From contig NZ_NTMR01000003.1 of NCBI RefSeq assembly GCF_002307495.1, positions 1 through 64,000 of the forward strand: a stretch of DNA of 64,000 bases, read 5' to 3'. The position numbers and the translations under genes were made by a program. This DNA comes from Pseudomonas abyssi. Its GTDB lineage: Bacteria; Pseudomonadota; Gammaproteobacteria; Pseudomonadales; Pseudomonadaceae. The notes below the pieces were generated by a model. That model saw nothing but the letters and a program-made list of their open reading frames with translations, made no database searches and was not told the DNA's origin. Position 1 is the stretch's first letter, and every line of letters starts with the position of its first letter. Positions 19,101 to 31,167 of the stretch are shown here, one piece after another.

Positions 19101-20024
19101 AGTGCCAGTATCGGCATTGCCTTCTATCCGCAAGACGGTGAGCAGAGCAGCATCCTGCTGAAGAATGCAGACACCGCGATGTACCATGCCAAGGCTTCCG
19201 GCAAGGACACCTTCCAGTTCTACCAGAGCGACATGAACGCCCGCGCGCTGGAGCGGCTGGCGCTGGAAAACGACCTGCGCCGTGCCGTCCAGGAGCAGGC
19301 ATTCGAGCTGGCGTATCAACCCCAGTTCAGTTGTGCCGATGGCCGGCTGACCGGCGCCGAGGCGCTGCTGCGCTGGCAGCATCCCCAGCGAGGCCGGGTG
19401 TCGCCGGCGGAGTTTGTACCCATCGCTGAGGAACTGGGGCTGATTGGTACGCTGGGCGAGTGGGTGTTGGAGGAAGCGGCCCGGCAGACGGCTGCCTGGC
19501 AGGCTGAAGGGCTGCACCTGCCGCGTCTGGCGGTCAACCTGTCGTCGATGCAGTTCGATGATGGTGAGCTGGCCAGTCAGATCGTCACCATTCTCGAGCG
19601 TCACGGGCTGGCACCGTCGTTACTGGAACTGGAACTGACCGAAAGTATCCTGCTGCGTAACATCGACGCCACCATGCAGACGCTGGAGGCGCTCAAGCGC
19701 AAGGGTATGCACATCGCGATCGACGACTTTGGTACCGGCTACTCGGCGCTCAACTATCTGCGCGACTTCCCGATCGACACCTTGAAGATTGACCGCGGCT
19801 TTATCCACAGCATGCATCCGGGCAGCAGGGATGCGCGGCTGGCCGAAGCGATTGTTGCCATGGGCCGCAGCCTGGATTTGCGGGTGTTGGCAGAGGGGGT
19901 AGAAACCGCTGAACAATTCGCGTTGATCGGCCAGTTTGGCTGTGATGAGGTACAGGGCTACCATCTGGGGCGGCCGGTAAGCCCAGACGAGTTTCGCCAG
20001 CGCTGGTTGCAGCAGGCCCGCTGA
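16152..20024 (+). CDS. morA: MorA-type membrane GGDEF-EAL sensor protein
   Basis: This 1290-residue inner-membrane protein has TM1 (about 26-45), a periplasmic region to about 255, and TM2 (about 257-278). Several PAS-type domains follow (about 300-820, the last ones ending in DISEQRR and DISERKA linkers), then GGDEF and EAL domains. The cyclase motif is intact (GGDEF, 938-942) with an inhibitory RxxD site five residues before it. The EAL motif (1070-1072) and DDFGTGYS are intact. It may both make and degrade c-di-GMP. Gene order beside glyA matches P. aeruginosa MorA, which controls motility and biofilm, although that protein is about 120 residues longer. The start is a GTG after GGAAA; the ATG at 16221 is an alternative. 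Confidence 0.9.
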   Translation: MTNLDNNKKNRLPPARVKGSDAVMPTHLGVVMFAVAALLLMALLAWQTRTDYQGLQRQHQVLVEESVWLIADQLALNLATSSNALIFLLDALDSRSANTRLQAVQQLLPGVHGVHLVHLDRLPRDVREPWVQTARRLQLGGETFGLDSSAERNRLFWTLASQEPGRFWILSMDERVLSSLVASRTGQGYIWLLEDTGRARVLVRQQQERASYLGNTAVTAQERSQVAFSAPVSGTLWQVRGLVEPDYYAHLMAPVLLGKIGLLSICLLVLMSALWLLGRQSRTTRQLQQRQDQSLRSMLDTERRYQDVFQNVDMALCVIDLVALKQMLLREGIFNVEQLDAWLEANPQRHGQLLDEVRVVEANQVALDLLHLPSIDALQTLLRGQSRLRPGGARYQLVLALVNGDERFDVETPLRAPDGSTAYVWMVMRLPADVDCLHAVTLSITDLSQRRSAELVLRQSREFWAGVVRALPDLIYIRDTKWMGTGDFVFSNRTLASMLGYSSEEEAKMGADYRNLLLHPDDREYMAFNRRLQQVMGDGQMLEWKVRWRHRDLGWRWFSISSKVFKRAPDGRVQQVIGFVRDIHQQTLASEVIQRSEARYRLLTENIADIVWSTDSDFKPDYISPSVKRLLGYSPAFMLSPASREVLADERFDNFMASIRAELREQVHAPERIQVLRRQGYHRQITFDCIKADGLKCPLEVRVSLMWSAQGRFLGLLGLARDISEQRRTENRLRMAATVFENTTGAIVVTDPAGYIAQVNENFSRITGYSAEQVIDQLPAMLVGQQHESAFYAEILRTLHSEGRWEGELWQQRSNGEGFPTWAGISAVHDNDGDLVSYVCFFVDISERKATEARIESLAYYDVLTGLANRTLFQDRLQAALQLAARRDEWVAVLFLDLDRFKPINDSLGHAAGDQVLIDVAHRLRGCVRESDTVARMGGDEFTLLLTGLADREVALSAAMHVGEKVLRALAPAFVLQGRDFFVSASIGIAFYPQDGEQSSILLKNADTAMYHAKASGKDTFQFYQSDMNARALERLALENDLRRAVQEQAFELAYQPQFSCADGRLTGAEALLRWQHPQRGRVSPAEFVPIAEELGLIGTLGEWVLEEAARQTAAWQAEGLHLPRLAVNLSSMQFDDGELASQIVTILERHGLAPSLLELELTESILLRNIDATMQTLEALKRKGMHIAIDDFGTGYSALNYLRDFPIDTLKIDRGFIHSMHPGSRDARLAEAIVAMGRSLDLRVLAEGVETAEQFALIGQFGCDEVQGYHLGRPVSPDEFRQRWLQQAR

Positions 20025-20148
20025 CTGTCTACGCCGCCGGTTGAGCGTAATTTGTTGGCAGCTGAGCGCTTTTCAAGTGCCAGCAGGCGGGGCTTGCGTT
20101 AAAATGCCGCCTCTTTTTCATCCGAACGACCTAGCAGGGGGCCGTTAC

Positions 20149-21402
<1,254 letters not shown>

Positions 21403-21418
21403 ACCTACACAGGCTCTA

Positions 21419-21453
21419 GTAAAAACCCACGATCTTGATCGTGGGTTTTTTTA
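21419..21453 (+). terminator. rho-independent terminator after glyA
   Basis: AAAAACCCACGA pairs perfectly with TCGTGGGTTTTT around a TCTTGA loop, and a T run follows (to 21453). The A tract on the left could let it work on both strands. Confidence 0.9.
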
Positions 21454-21536
21454 TGTCTCAAAATGGGGCATTTGGTTATATGCTGGCAAAACCGCCGTGC
21501 GCTGATGGATGCCGGTGTAACAACAAGAGACTGGCC

Positions 21537-22274
21537 ATGAAGTGTCTGGCAATGATGTTTTTGCTTGCGCTGTGCTGGCTGCCGTACGCTTGGGCAGAAC
21601 CGCACGCGCCCCTGCGTGTGGCTATGCTGCCGTACCCCGACTATGCCGAATACGATGCTGACCAGCGTGCCGACGGCCACGCGGTGCGCGTGATTCGGCG
21701 TTTGCTGGAGCGTGCCGGCTATGCCAGCGAGATTCGGCTGCTGCCTGTGGCCCGGGTTCGCCTCGGGCTGATGTCCGGCGAGCTGGATCTGTGGCTGGGG
21801 CTGAACAACCAGGTGGACCTGGAGGCTTATACGCTGCAGAGTCACTCCAGCTTTGGCGCCTTGCCGATCAATCTTTACTACCGCCCTGATGAGGCGACGC
21901 CCAACTGGCCGGAGAGCTTGCGTGGACGCACGCTGATCCTGATCACCAACTACAGCTATAGTCTGCCTGTTTCGCGCACCTTACAGGACCCTCGGCTGGC
22001 GCTGCAGACGCGTTCAAGCAGCTCGCATACCGGCGCCATTCGCATGTTGCTGCGTGGGCGCGGAGATTATTTGCTGGATTACCGCGGTCAGGTGGCCGCC
22101 GCACTGAACACGCTGGGTATGCAGGCGCTTCCGCATGTCGCGGTTGATCAGCCGGCTATGCGTTTGTTTGTGTCGCGCCAGCGAGCCGATGCCCGGGTGC
22201 TGCTGAATCGGCTGGATCAAGCCTTCGACGCGCTGGTCGATGAGGGAGTTGATATGGATGTGACGCGGCAATAG
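21537..22274 (+). CDS. periplasmic substrate-binding-like protein (SBP_bac_3 type)
   Basis: The 245-residue protein has a signal peptide (MKCLAMMFLLALCWLPYAWA, cut before EPHAPL). A mature part of the small two-lobed solute-binding type follows, with LRVAMLPYPDY, the MSGELDLWLG loop and RGDYLLDYRG. No transporter genes are adjacent, so it may be an orphan sensor or binding protein, as is common in pseudomonads. The ligand cannot be read from sequence. The ATG at 21537 is chosen because it begins the signal peptide and has AGAGA about 9 bases upstream. The upstream extension overlaps the glyA terminator. Confidence 0.75.
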   Translation: MKCLAMMFLLALCWLPYAWAEPHAPLRVAMLPYPDYAEYDADQRADGHAVRVIRRLLERAGYASEIRLLPVARVRLGLMSGELDLWLGLNNQVDLEAYTLQSHSSFGALPINLYYRPDEATPNWPESLRGRTLILITNYSYSLPVSRTLQDPRLALQTRSSSSHTGAIRMLLRGRGDYLLDYRGQVAAALNTLGMQALPHVAVDQPAMRLFVSRQRADARVLLNRLDQAFDALVDEGVDMDVTRQ

Positions 22275-22394
22275 TCGACATATAGGCCTCGGTAAGCTTG
22301 CGCCTGATCGCGCGGCTTGGTTGAATGGCCGCCCCGTCCGGCCATCGATTGGTGTTACCCGGACAGGATGATTAACGGCAAGGGACGGTCTGCG

Positions 22395-23684
22395 ATGCAA
22401 GACACTTTCAAGGTACGTTGCAAGGGCGAGCGGGACTCCGCTATTGACGAACAGCAGCTGCGCGACAATCTGCTGCGCCTGGGGTTTGGCAGCAAGCAAC
22501 TCGACCGGCTGCTTAACGGCACGCCAGTCACGATCAAATCCGGCCTGTCGCAGGCCATGGCCGAGCGCTACCAGCAACGCCTGGCAGACGCCGGTCTGAT
22601 TACCGAAGTGTTGCCTGTCGGTGCTACGTCATCAGCGCCGCCGCTACCACCGGCGCCGCCGACGACGCCAATTCAGCAGCCACAGCCAGCGTCCGGCATG
22701 CCGCAGCGGCGTATGGCGCCATTCCAGTTTACCGGCAATGGCAGCGAGTACTTTGGTATCTGGATCGTCAATATCTTGCTGATGGTGGTGACGCTGGGCT
22801 TTTACGCCCCCTGGGCCAAGGTGCGTAACCTGCAGTATTTCTATGGCCACACCGTGCTCGAGAAACAGAGCTTTCAGTATCTGGCCGACCCCTGGGTGAT
22901 CTTTCGCGGGCGGCTGGTGGCGGTGGCAGCCTTTATTGTCTGGTCAATTGCCTCCAACTTCTTTCCGATTGCGGCCATGGCGCTGCTGGTGATCTTTATC
23001 CCGCTGGTGCCCTGGATCATTACTCGTTCGCTCAAATTTCATGCGATCAACAGCGCCTACCGCAATATTCGCTTCGATTTTGTCGGCACCTACTGGCAGG
23101 CGGTCAAGGTGGTTTATCTGTGGCCGCTGGCGGGTCTCCTTACGCTGGGCCTGCTATTGCCGCTGGCCGTGCAGCGCTGGCACCAGTTTCTTACCGAGGG
23201 TGCGCGATACGGTCGTAGCGCCTTTGCGTTGAACCTGAGTGTCGGGCAGGTGTATGTGTTCTTTCTCAAGATGCTGGGCGTGTTTGTCGGGCTGCTCCTT
23301 GTCGGTGGTGTGCTGTCGCTGGTGTATCAGCCGATCATGGCCGTTTTTGTCATGGCGGCTTACCTGGCCCTGTTTGGTTACTTCATGGCAGGGCTGACCA
23401 ACCTGGTGATCGACAGCATCAAGCTGGAGGACCACGGCTTTGCCTCCAGTCTGGGCAAGCGTCGGATAGTCTGGATTTTCTTCACCAACTCCCTGCTGAT
23501 TCTGCTGACCATGGGCTTCTTCACTCCCTGGGCGAAGGTGCGCATGGCGCGTTATCGCGCGTCCTGTTCCGAGATGGAAGTGGCTGGCGATCTGGATGGC
23601 TTTATCGCCGGTGAGGCGCAGCACGCCGGTGCCGTCGGCATGGAGCTGGGGGACGCCTTTGATGTCGGCTTCGGCTTTGGCTGA
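22395..23684 (+). CDS. DUF898 (YjgN-type) multi-pass membrane protein
   Basis: The 429-residue protein has an N-terminal soluble region (1-75), then a proline-rich linker (APPLPPAPPTTP). The YjgN/DUF898 membrane domain follows. The domain is marked by repeats of LGFYAPWAKVRNLQYF and MGFFTPWAKVRMARYR, and about six hydrophobic helices. The family role is unknown. The ATG at 22395 follows AAGGGA by 9 bases. The last 23 bases overlap the start of the M48 peptidase gene, so the pair is likely coupled. Confidence 0.85.
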   Translation: MQDTFKVRCKGERDSAIDEQQLRDNLLRLGFGSKQLDRLLNGTPVTIKSGLSQAMAERYQQRLADAGLITEVLPVGATSSAPPLPPAPPTTPIQQPQPASGMPQRRMAPFQFTGNGSEYFGIWIVNILLMVVTLGFYAPWAKVRNLQYFYGHTVLEKQSFQYLADPWVIFRGRLVAVAAFIVWSIASNFFPIAAMALLVIFIPLVPWIITRSLKFHAINSAYRNIRFDFVGTYWQAVKVVYLWPLAGLLTLGLLLPLAVQRWHQFLTEGARYGRSAFALNLSVGQVYVFFLKMLGVFVGLLLVGGVLSLVYQPIMAVFVMAAYLALFGYFMAGLTNLVIDSIKLEDHGFASSLGKRRIVWIFFTNSLLILLTMGFFTPWAKVRMARYRASCSEMEVAGDLDGFIAGEAQHAGAVGMELGDAFDVGFGFG

Positions 23685-24720
23685 TGGGCCTGTGACTGGC
23701 CGCTACTTCGACGGCCAGTCCAGTCAGGCGCGTGCTGCCGAGGCCCGTGTCGATGCGGGTCAGCTGGAATTGCGTCTGGAAAGCGGCGAGCGTCTGCAGT
23801 TTGCAGCTGATCAGGTGCGTCTTGGTATGCAGGTTGGCAGCGCTGGTTGCTATCTGCATCTGGCTGATGGCGCTGTGCTGGAGTCGACCGATGTGGCGGG
23901 CGTGCAGGCACTGGTCCGGGCGCTGCGCTCTTCAACCTCTGGTACGCTGTGGTTGCATCGGCTGGAGATCAGCCCTCGGCTGATTGTGCTGTCCTTGCTG
24001 GTGACGGTGGCGTTGATGGTGGGCGGTGTGGTCTGGGGTGTGCCTTGGGCATCGGATCGAATCGCCCACATGCTGCCTGAGTCGCTGGAGGAGCTGGCCG
24101 GCAGTGAAGCGCTGGATGCCATTGACCGTACCTGGGCTGATCCAAGCGAGCTGACCGAGGCTAGGCAGCAGGCGCTGCTAGCCCATATGCAACCGAGCCT
24201 GCAATGGCTTACCGAGCAGTATCCTGAGCGTACCCTGAAGGTGCATTTTCGTTCGGCGCCGGCGTTGGGCGCCAATGCCTTTGCCTTGCCGGGCGGTCAT
24301 CTGGTCTTCACCGACGAGATGGTAGAGCTGGCGCAGCACGATGATGAGCTGGTAGCAGTGCTGGCGCACGAAGCGGGCCACGCGGTCCACCGCCATGGCA
24401 TGCGCAATCTGGTGCAGGGCTCATTGCTGGTGTTTGTCATGGCCTCGATGACCGGTGATATCTCGGCTGCTTCTGATCTGGTGGCGGGTGTGCCGGCCTT
24501 GATGGCAACCCTGGCCTATCGGCGCGGTATGGAAGAGGAAGCAGACGACTTTGCGCTGGATATGTTGCGTGCCCGGCAGATTCCGCCGACGCGCTTTGTC
24601 GATATCATGCAGCGGCTGGATCCGCCGGGCGAGGGCGATGACGAGGATTCAGTGGCTCGCTTCCTGTCGACCCACCCGCCGACGCCTGAGCGGATTGAGC
24701 GCTTTCAGGCGGCCCAGTAG
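23662..24720 (+). CDS. M48-family membrane metallopeptidase
   Basis: The 352-residue protein has an N-terminal soluble domain (about 10-100), one membrane helix (about 107-127) and a C-terminal M48 peptidase domain. The zinc site HEAGH (236-240) lies in LAHEAGHAVHRHG, and the third ligand is in EEEADDFALDML. This resembles the YfgC/Oma1/LoiP-like branch, which acts on envelope proteins. The ATG at 23662 has GGGGGA about 9 bases upstream and overlaps the DUF898 gene. Together they suggest an envelope quality-control or secretion role, which is inferred. Confidence 0.87.
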   Translation: MSASALADGPVTGRYFDGQSSQARAAEARVDAGQLELRLESGERLQFAADQVRLGMQVGSAGCYLHLADGAVLESTDVAGVQALVRALRSSTSGTLWLHRLEISPRLIVLSLLVTVALMVGGVVWGVPWASDRIAHMLPESLEELAGSEALDAIDRTWADPSELTEARQQALLAHMQPSLQWLTEQYPERTLKVHFRSAPALGANAFALPGGHLVFTDEMVELAQHDDELVAVLAHEAGHAVHRHGMRNLVQGSLLVFVMASMTGDISAASDLVAGVPALMATLAYRRGMEEEADDFALDMLRARQIPPTRFVDIMQRLDPPGEGDDEDSVARFLSTHPPTPERIERFQAAQ

Positions 24721-24749
24721 GGTCTGCTGACGTTGTATCGGCAGACCCT
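24719..24749. terminator. hairpin between convergent M48 and mqo genes
   Basis: AGGGTCTGC (24719-24727) pairs exactly with GCAGACCCT (24741-24749) around a 13-base loop, overlapping the M48 stop codon. There is no T tract, so termination is only suggested by its place between converging genes. Confidence 0.5.
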
Positions 24750-24761
24750 GCACGGCGCGCC

Positions 24762-26243
24762 TCAGCGCAGTTTGAGGGTGCTTAGCGTGCGCTCACGTAC
24801 CTGCTTCAGCAGCGCGCCATCGTTGACCAGCGACTGGCCGTAGGAGGGCACCAGCTCGCGCATGCGCGCTTGCCACTCGGGGCTGGCAATACGATCCTTG
24901 AAGCAACGTTCGAGCACATCGATCATGGCCTGCACTGCAGTGGAGGCGCCAGGGGAGGCGCCCAGCAGCGCAGCCAGGGTGCCGTCTTTGGCGGCGACAA
25001 TCTCGGTACCAAATTCCAGTTTGCCGTGGCCCTTGGCGTCCTTCTTGATGATCTGTACGCGCATGCCGGCGTTCTGCAGCTTCCAGTTCTTCTCCTGAGC
25101 ATCCGGGAAGAAGTTGCGCAGCGAGGCAACGCGATCCTTGTGCGACTGGAACGACTCGGCAATCAGGTACTTGGTCAGATCCATGTTGTCACGGCCGACC
25201 GCCATCATTGGTGCCACGTTGTAGGGCTTGACCGAGGAAAACAGGTCAAACACCGACCCTTTCTTCAGGAACTTGGTGGTGAAGCCGGCAAATGGCCCGA
25301 ACAGCAGTGCCGGTTTGCCATTGATGATGCGCGTATCCAGGTGTGGAACCGACATCGGCGGAGCGCCGACCGGCGCCTTGCCGTAAACCTTGGAGCTGTG
25401 GCGTTTGACCACGTCCTGGTCCTGGCAGACCAGCCATTGGCCGCTGACCGGAAAGCCGCCGTAGCCCTGGCTTTCGTCGATGTTGGATTTTTGCAGCAGC
25501 GGCAGGGAGCCGCCGCCGGCGCCGAGGAAGACGAACTTGGCGTTGATCTCCAGATCCTTGCCGGTTTTCTCGTCCTCGACCACCACGCGCCAATGGCCGC
25601 GCTTGCTTTTGCGTAGTGACTTGACCGAGTGACTGAGGCGCAGGTCGAAGCCGTCCTGCTGCTCCAGGTGGGCGATCATGCGGCGGGTGAGTGAACCAAA
25701 GTCGACGTCGGAGCCATGTTCGACGCGGGTGGCGGCGAAGGGCACATTGGTGTCGCGACTGGACATGATCAGCGGCATCCACTCGCGCAGCTGCTCGGGG
25801 GACTGGCTGAACTTCATTTCGGCAAACAGGTGGTGATTGCTCAGTAGTTCGTGACGCTTGCGCAGGAAGGCAACGTCCTTTTCACCCCAGACAAAGCTCT
25901 GGTGCGCGGTGGCATTGATGAAGTCCGAGGGGGTCTGGATGATGCCCTGTTCTACCAGGTAGCTCCAGAACTGCAGGGTTACTTCAAAGGACGCGTTGAT
26001 TGCCAGCGCGCGCTCAATGGTGACATTGCCATTCTGGTCTTCGGGAGTGTAGTTCAGCTCGCAGTAGCCGGCGTGCCCGGTGCCTGCGTTGTTCCAGCCG
26101 TCGGTGCTTTCATGGGCCACGTGATCCAGACGTTCGACCAGGGTAATGGTCATGGCGGGATCCAGCTGTTTGAGCAACATTCCCAGGGTGGCGCTCATGA
26201 CACCACCACCGACCAGCAATACATCCACGTTCGTTGCCGTCAT
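24762..26243 (-). CDS. mqo: malate:quinone oxidoreductase
   Basis: The 493-residue FAD enzyme starts with the dinucleotide motif VDVLLVGGGVMSATLG. It carries the family segments DGWNNAGTGHAGYCELNYTP, LGAGGGSLPLLQKS and GASPGAST. Mqo is a peripheral inner-membrane enzyme that oxidises malate to oxaloacetate and passes electrons to quinone, in place of or beside NAD-malate dehydrogenase. Its length and motifs are normal. It converges with the M48 gene. Confidence 0.97.
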   Translation of the reverse strand: MTATNVDVLLVGGGVMSATLGMLLKQLDPAMTITLVERLDHVAHESTDGWNNAGTGHAGYCELNYTPEDQNGNVTIERALAINASFEVTLQFWSYLVEQGIIQTPSDFINATAHQSFVWGEKDVAFLRKRHELLSNHHLFAEMKFSQSPEQLREWMPLIMSSRDTNVPFAATRVEHGSDVDFGSLTRRMIAHLEQQDGFDLRLSHSVKSLRKSKRGHWRVVVEDEKTGKDLEINAKFVFLGAGGGSLPLLQKSNIDESQGYGGFPVSGQWLVCQDQDVVKRHSSKVYGKAPVGAPPMSVPHLDTRIINGKPALLFGPFAGFTTKFLKKGSVFDLFSSVKPYNVAPMMAVGRDNMDLTKYLIAESFQSHKDRVASLRNFFPDAQEKNWKLQNAGMRVQIIKKDAKGHGKLEFGTEIVAAKDGTLAALLGASPGASTAVQAMIDVLERCFKDRIASPEWQARMRELVPSYGQSLVNDGALLKQVRERTLSTLKLR

Positions 26244-26687
26244 TTACCTGTCGCCTCTTTGCTAAAAATCAAGGAGCCTGAGCTCTCCAGTGATCATACT
26301 GGCCAATGTCGGGGCGGCTAGCAAACGGGCTTGTCCTCGGCTGACGCTTTTGGCTGCGCCGAGAGCACGTCAAGCAATGTGTGCTGTCAGCTCCGAACGC
26401 CCGGGCATGTGTTATCAGTGTTGGCTGATGATGTTGCGGTTGGCATTTCGTGTGGAATTGCCGGCCAGGGCTCAATGGACGGACGGTGATCTGCCATTGG
26501 AGTAGTTCAGAGAAGGCGTATCATACCGGTTTCTCTGTTCGGGTGACAGGCGCTGCAGCCCTGCATTGGGCCAAAGCGGCAGGCGCAATGACCGACTTTG
26601 GTCGCAAATGCCGGTAACAGGACAGACTTTGTGTTTTTTTGCGCGCTGCAATTGGCGCCAGTTTTACCTTGAAAAAAGGGGATGTGG
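26244..26687. other. gap between divergent mqo and thiO
   Basis: In these 444 bases I see no gene. A GTG-started frame of 71 codons (26290-26505) has no family likeness. The region should carry both promoters. AAAAAAGGGG just before thiO is its ribosome-binding site. Confidence 0.5.
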
Positions 26688-27788
26688 ATGCGAGATGTGG
26701 TGATCGTTGGTGGTGGTGTGATGGGCTGTCTGACGGCGCTGGAGTTGCTGCAGGCGGGGTGTCGCGTAACCCTGCTGGAGCGCGGCGAGCTGGGACGTGA
26801 GGCGTCCTGGGCCGGCGGCGGTATCGTGTCGCCGCTCTACCCCTGGCGCTACAGCTCACCCATCAGTGCACTGGCGCGCTGGTCGCAGGACTATTACGGC
26901 GCCCTGGCGCGGCACCTGCTGGTGGACACCGGCATTGATCCTGAGGTGCAGCCCTGCGGGTTGCTGTGGCTGGACCTGGATGAACAGGATCAGGCCATGC
27001 AGTGGGCGGCGCAGCAGGACCGGCCGTTGCAGCATGTCGATGAGCAGTTCATCTATCGCCAGGTGCCGCCGCTGGCGAAGGGGTTTGCCGGTGCGCTATG
27101 GCAGGCTGATCTGGCGAACGTGCGTAACCCTCGGCTGATGAAAGCCCTGCGCGCGCGGCTGCTGCAGTTTGACGGTTTTGTGCTGCGTGAGCACTGCGCC
27201 GCACTGGGGCTGCAGCGTGAGGCCGGGCGGATTACCGGTGTGCAGATCGCCGGCGGGGTGGTGAGCGGCGATGCCGTGGTGCTCTGTGCTGGCGCCTGGG
27301 GCGGGGACTGGCTGGCCGCTGAGGGGCTGACGCTGCCGGTTGAGCCGGTGAAGGGGCAGATGCTGCTGTACCGCATGGAGCCCGGCTGGTTGCCGTCGAT
27401 GGTGATGGCCGAGGGGCGCTACGCCATTCCCCGGCGTGATGGACACATTCTGATCGGCAGTACGCTGGAGCATGCGGGCTACGATAAAACCACCACCGAA
27501 CAGGCGCTGACCTCCCTGCGCCTGAGCGCCGAAGCGCTGTTGCCTGCGTTGGCGCAGCAAACGCCTGTCGCCCAGTGGGCGGGCCTGCGACCGGGCTCGC
27601 CCGACGGCGTACCCTATATCGGGCCGCTCTCTGCGCGGCCGGGGCTATGGCTGAACCTGGGACACTATCGTAATGGTCTGGTGCTGGCGCCGGCGTCGTG
27701 CCGCCTGCTGGCTGATCTGCTGCTGGAGCGTGCGCCGGCCATCGATCCGGCGCCTTATCTGCCGGATGCACGGCTTTGCCACGGTTGA
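26688..27788 (+). CDS. thiO: glycine oxidase ThiO-type FAD-dependent amino acid oxidase
   Basis: This 366-residue DAO-family flavoprotein begins MRDVVIVGGGVMGCLTALEL, the FAD-binding motif. It contains GREASWAGGGIVSPLYPW, VVLCAGAWGG, and the C-terminal AGLRPGSPDGVPYIGPL and GHYRNGLVLAP. These fit glycine oxidase, which makes dehydroglycine for the thiazole ring of thiamine. A broader D-amino acid oxidase role is possible because no other thiamine genes are near. I prefer the ATG at 26688, since GGGG lies 6 bases upstream; the ATG at 26682 is too close to it. It converges with pilR, one base between stops. Confidence 0.87.
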   Translation: MRDVVIVGGGVMGCLTALELLQAGCRVTLLERGELGREASWAGGGIVSPLYPWRYSSPISALARWSQDYYGALARHLLVDTGIDPEVQPCGLLWLDLDEQDQAMQWAAQQDRPLQHVDEQFIYRQVPPLAKGFAGALWQADLANVRNPRLMKALRARLLQFDGFVLREHCAALGLQREAGRITGVQIAGGVVSGDAVVLCAGAWGGDWLAAEGLTLPVEPVKGQMLLYRMEPGWLPSMVMAEGRYAIPRRDGHILIGSTLEHAGYDKTTTEQALTSLRLSAEALLPALAQQTPVAQWAGLRPGSPDGVPYIGPLSARPGLWLNLGHYRNGLVLAPASCRLLADLLLERAPAIDPAPYLPDARLCHG

Positions 27789-27789
27789 T

Positions 27790-29136
<1,347 letters not shown>

Positions 29137-29173
29137 GGGCTGCGCCTGTCTCCTGTCTGTCCGTGGACGCCCA

Positions 29174-30766
29174 TCATACCAGTCGTTTGGGGTGCGCGAA
29201 GGTGATGCGCATGCAGCAGCCATGTGGTTCCACACTGTCGCACTCCAGGCGAGCCTGGTTGCTTTCGCACAGCTCTCGGGAGATATACAGACCAAGGCCG
29301 GTCCCGCTGTTCTCGGTCGTGTAGAAGGGCTCGAAGATGTGTCCGACATGCTCACTGGCAACGCCGGGGCCGTGATCGATGACCTCCAGTGTGGGCAGCT
29401 GCGTGTCAGGGTGCAGGTAAAGGCGCAGGTAAATGGTCCGGGGCGTGCCGGGTTCGCCGCTGTAGCGCAGGGCGTTATGGCACAGGTTGTTGACCACTTG
29501 GGTCAGCTGATTGGGGTCGATACGGGTCAGAATGCCTTCTTTTTCGATCTCGCAATCGATGCTGTCCGTGGCCGGGTGTGCGGCGCGAAAGTCCTGCAGA
29601 AAGGCGGAGGTCCAGAGCGCCAGGTCCAGCAGTTGCGGCTCGCTGGGGCGGCGTCGGGACAGCTCTAGCACGGTCTCGATGACCCGGTTCATGCGCTGAG
29701 AGTGCTGCTGGATGATCTCGGTCAGACGCAGGTCCTGACGCGACAACAGGTCGGACTCGTTGAGCAACTGGGCTGCGTGGCTGATGGCACCCAGCGGATT
29801 GCGGATTTCATGGGCGATGCTGGCGGTGAGGCGGCCAAGGGACGCCAGTTTCAGCTGCTGAGCTTGTTGCGCCACCTGGGTGTTGTCGTCCAGAAAGACC
29901 AGAATACTGCCCTTGCTGCTGTCGCCGAGCGGCTTGAAGTTGGCCATCAGCTCGGCGCCGCCACTGTGGCTGTGGAAGGAGGTGCCGCGCACCGAGGGGT
30001 TGCGCTGCCATTGACGCAGCCGCTGCTCCAGCTCTGGTGCAATGCGTTCGAGTTTGGCGCCGGTGGGCAACTCGCGACCGAGCATCTGGGCACAGGCCTC
30101 GTTGCTGGTAACCACGCGCTGATCGTCCGAGACCACCAGAATGCCCGTGCGCATGCGCTGGATGATCAGTTGGTTGAGCTGCTCCATGCTGGCCAGGCTG
30201 GCGGCCTGTTCGCGCGCGAGTATCTCGGACAGGTGCAGGCGGCGGCTGACTCGCTGTACAAACATGGCAACGGCGAAGTAGATGGCGCCGAGCACGCCGG
30301 CCTGCAGGTAGCTTTGGCCGATATACGGATGGGTCAGGCTGAGGAAGAAGGTCAGGTAGATCAGCACCAGGCTGGCCAGAGCCGGCAGCAACAGGCCAAT
30401 TCGCCCGTGCAGCAGGACGTTGCCGATGGCGACCGGAATGATCAGCAGGTTGCCGAAGCCGCTGCCGATACCGCCGGCCGCGTAAAAGATCACGCCCAGC
30501 AGGCCGATATCCAGCACCGCCAGGATGAACAGGTGCAGATCGCGTCGACCGCGATGCAGCGACAGTGCGATCAGTACGTTGATAAACAGATAGATCCAGC
30601 TGGCCTTGGCGTAGACGTCGGCGTCGCTCACCGACAGTACCCCTTCGCGCAGCGCCGAGCTGGTCAGCAAGGTCAGGCCGAAGCCCAGAATGACCCGGTA
30701 AAGGTTGTACAGACGCAGAATGCGCGGGCGTTGCGAGTCGATCCGCTCAGCGTTGCTGGTGCTCAT
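29174..30766 (-). CDS. pilS: type IV pilus sensor histidine kinase PilS
   Basis: The 530-residue protein has about six membrane helices in residues 20-190 and a PAS domain (about 205-310). The histidine kinase core has H-box SIAHEIRNPLGAI, N-box NLCHNALRYSG, and G-boxes DHGPGVASEHV and GTGLGLYISRE. PilS senses membrane pilin and tunes PilR. Its length equals the P. aeruginosa protein, as I recall it. The ATG at 30766 overlaps the end of the small upstream gene by 20 bases. A 37-base gap separates it from pilR. Confidence 0.95.
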   Translation of the reverse strand: MSTSNAERIDSQRPRILRLYNLYRVILGFGLTLLTSSALREGVLSVSDADVYAKASWIYLFINVLIALSLHRGRRDLHLFILAVLDIGLLGVIFYAAGGIGSGFGNLLIIPVAIGNVLLHGRIGLLLPALASLVLIYLTFFLSLTHPYIGQSYLQAGVLGAIYFAVAMFVQRVSRRLHLSEILAREQAASLASMEQLNQLIIQRMRTGILVVSDDQRVVTSNEACAQMLGRELPTGAKLERIAPELEQRLRQWQRNPSVRGTSFHSHSGGAELMANFKPLGDSSKGSILVFLDDNTQVAQQAQQLKLASLGRLTASIAHEIRNPLGAISHAAQLLNESDLLSRQDLRLTEIIQQHSQRMNRVIETVLELSRRRPSEPQLLDLALWTSAFLQDFRAAHPATDSIDCEIEKEGILTRIDPNQLTQVVNNLCHNALRYSGEPGTPRTIYLRLYLHPDTQLPTLEVIDHGPGVASEHVGHIFEPFYTTENSGTGLGLYISRELCESNQARLECDSVEPHGCCMRITFAHPKRLV

Positions 30767-30989
30767 CCCGGTGCTCCGCGCAGCAGTACCAGTTATCGTT
30801 GGCGCGCAGCGCGCTGCTCTGGGGCAGATGCACCTGGCACTGCGCACAGCGCACCATCAGCGGCGGCTCCTGCTGCGCTCGCGCGCTCTGTTGCTGGCGT
30901 TGAGTTGCCTGCTGTCGCTGCAGGCCGCGCCAAAGGCGCAGGGCGAACCACACCAGCAGGGCAAGAAAGATGAGTTTGATCAGTCCCAT
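30747..30989 (-). CDS. PP0621-family small membrane-anchored zinc-ribbon protein
   Basis: The 80-residue protein has one N-terminal membrane helix (MGLIKLIFLALLVWFALRLW) and a glutamine/arginine-rich spacer. A C-terminal metal-binding motif follows: CAQC, then YCCAEHRDEH. This is the layout of the PP0621 family, found just upstream of pilS in pseudomonads. The function is unknown. It overlaps pilS by 20 bases and so is probably co-translated with it. Longer in-frame starts run into the nadE promoter region and are rejected. Confidence 0.85.
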   Translation of the reverse strand: MGLIKLIFLALLVWFALRLWRGLQRQQATQRQQQSARAQQEPPLMVRCAQCQVHLPQSSALRANDNWYCCAEHRDEHQQR

Positions 30990-31167
30990 GAAACAGGCTT
31001 GTGTCGAGAGTGGAGTCGGGCGTTGCCTTTGCATGCGGCAACGCGTGTCTAGTTGGGCTGCGGGCCCCAGTGTATCCCATGGCCCGCCCACGCCAAAGCC
31101 ATCTTGCGATTGCGGGTGCGCAGCGCTTGCCGGACAATAGGCCGCATCTTGAGTCAGGAGAAGCAAC

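Noticed and set aside
26290-26505. 71-codon GTG-started frame in the mqo-thiO gap
   Set aside because: It has no good ribosome site and no family likeness, and it occupies what should be promoter space.
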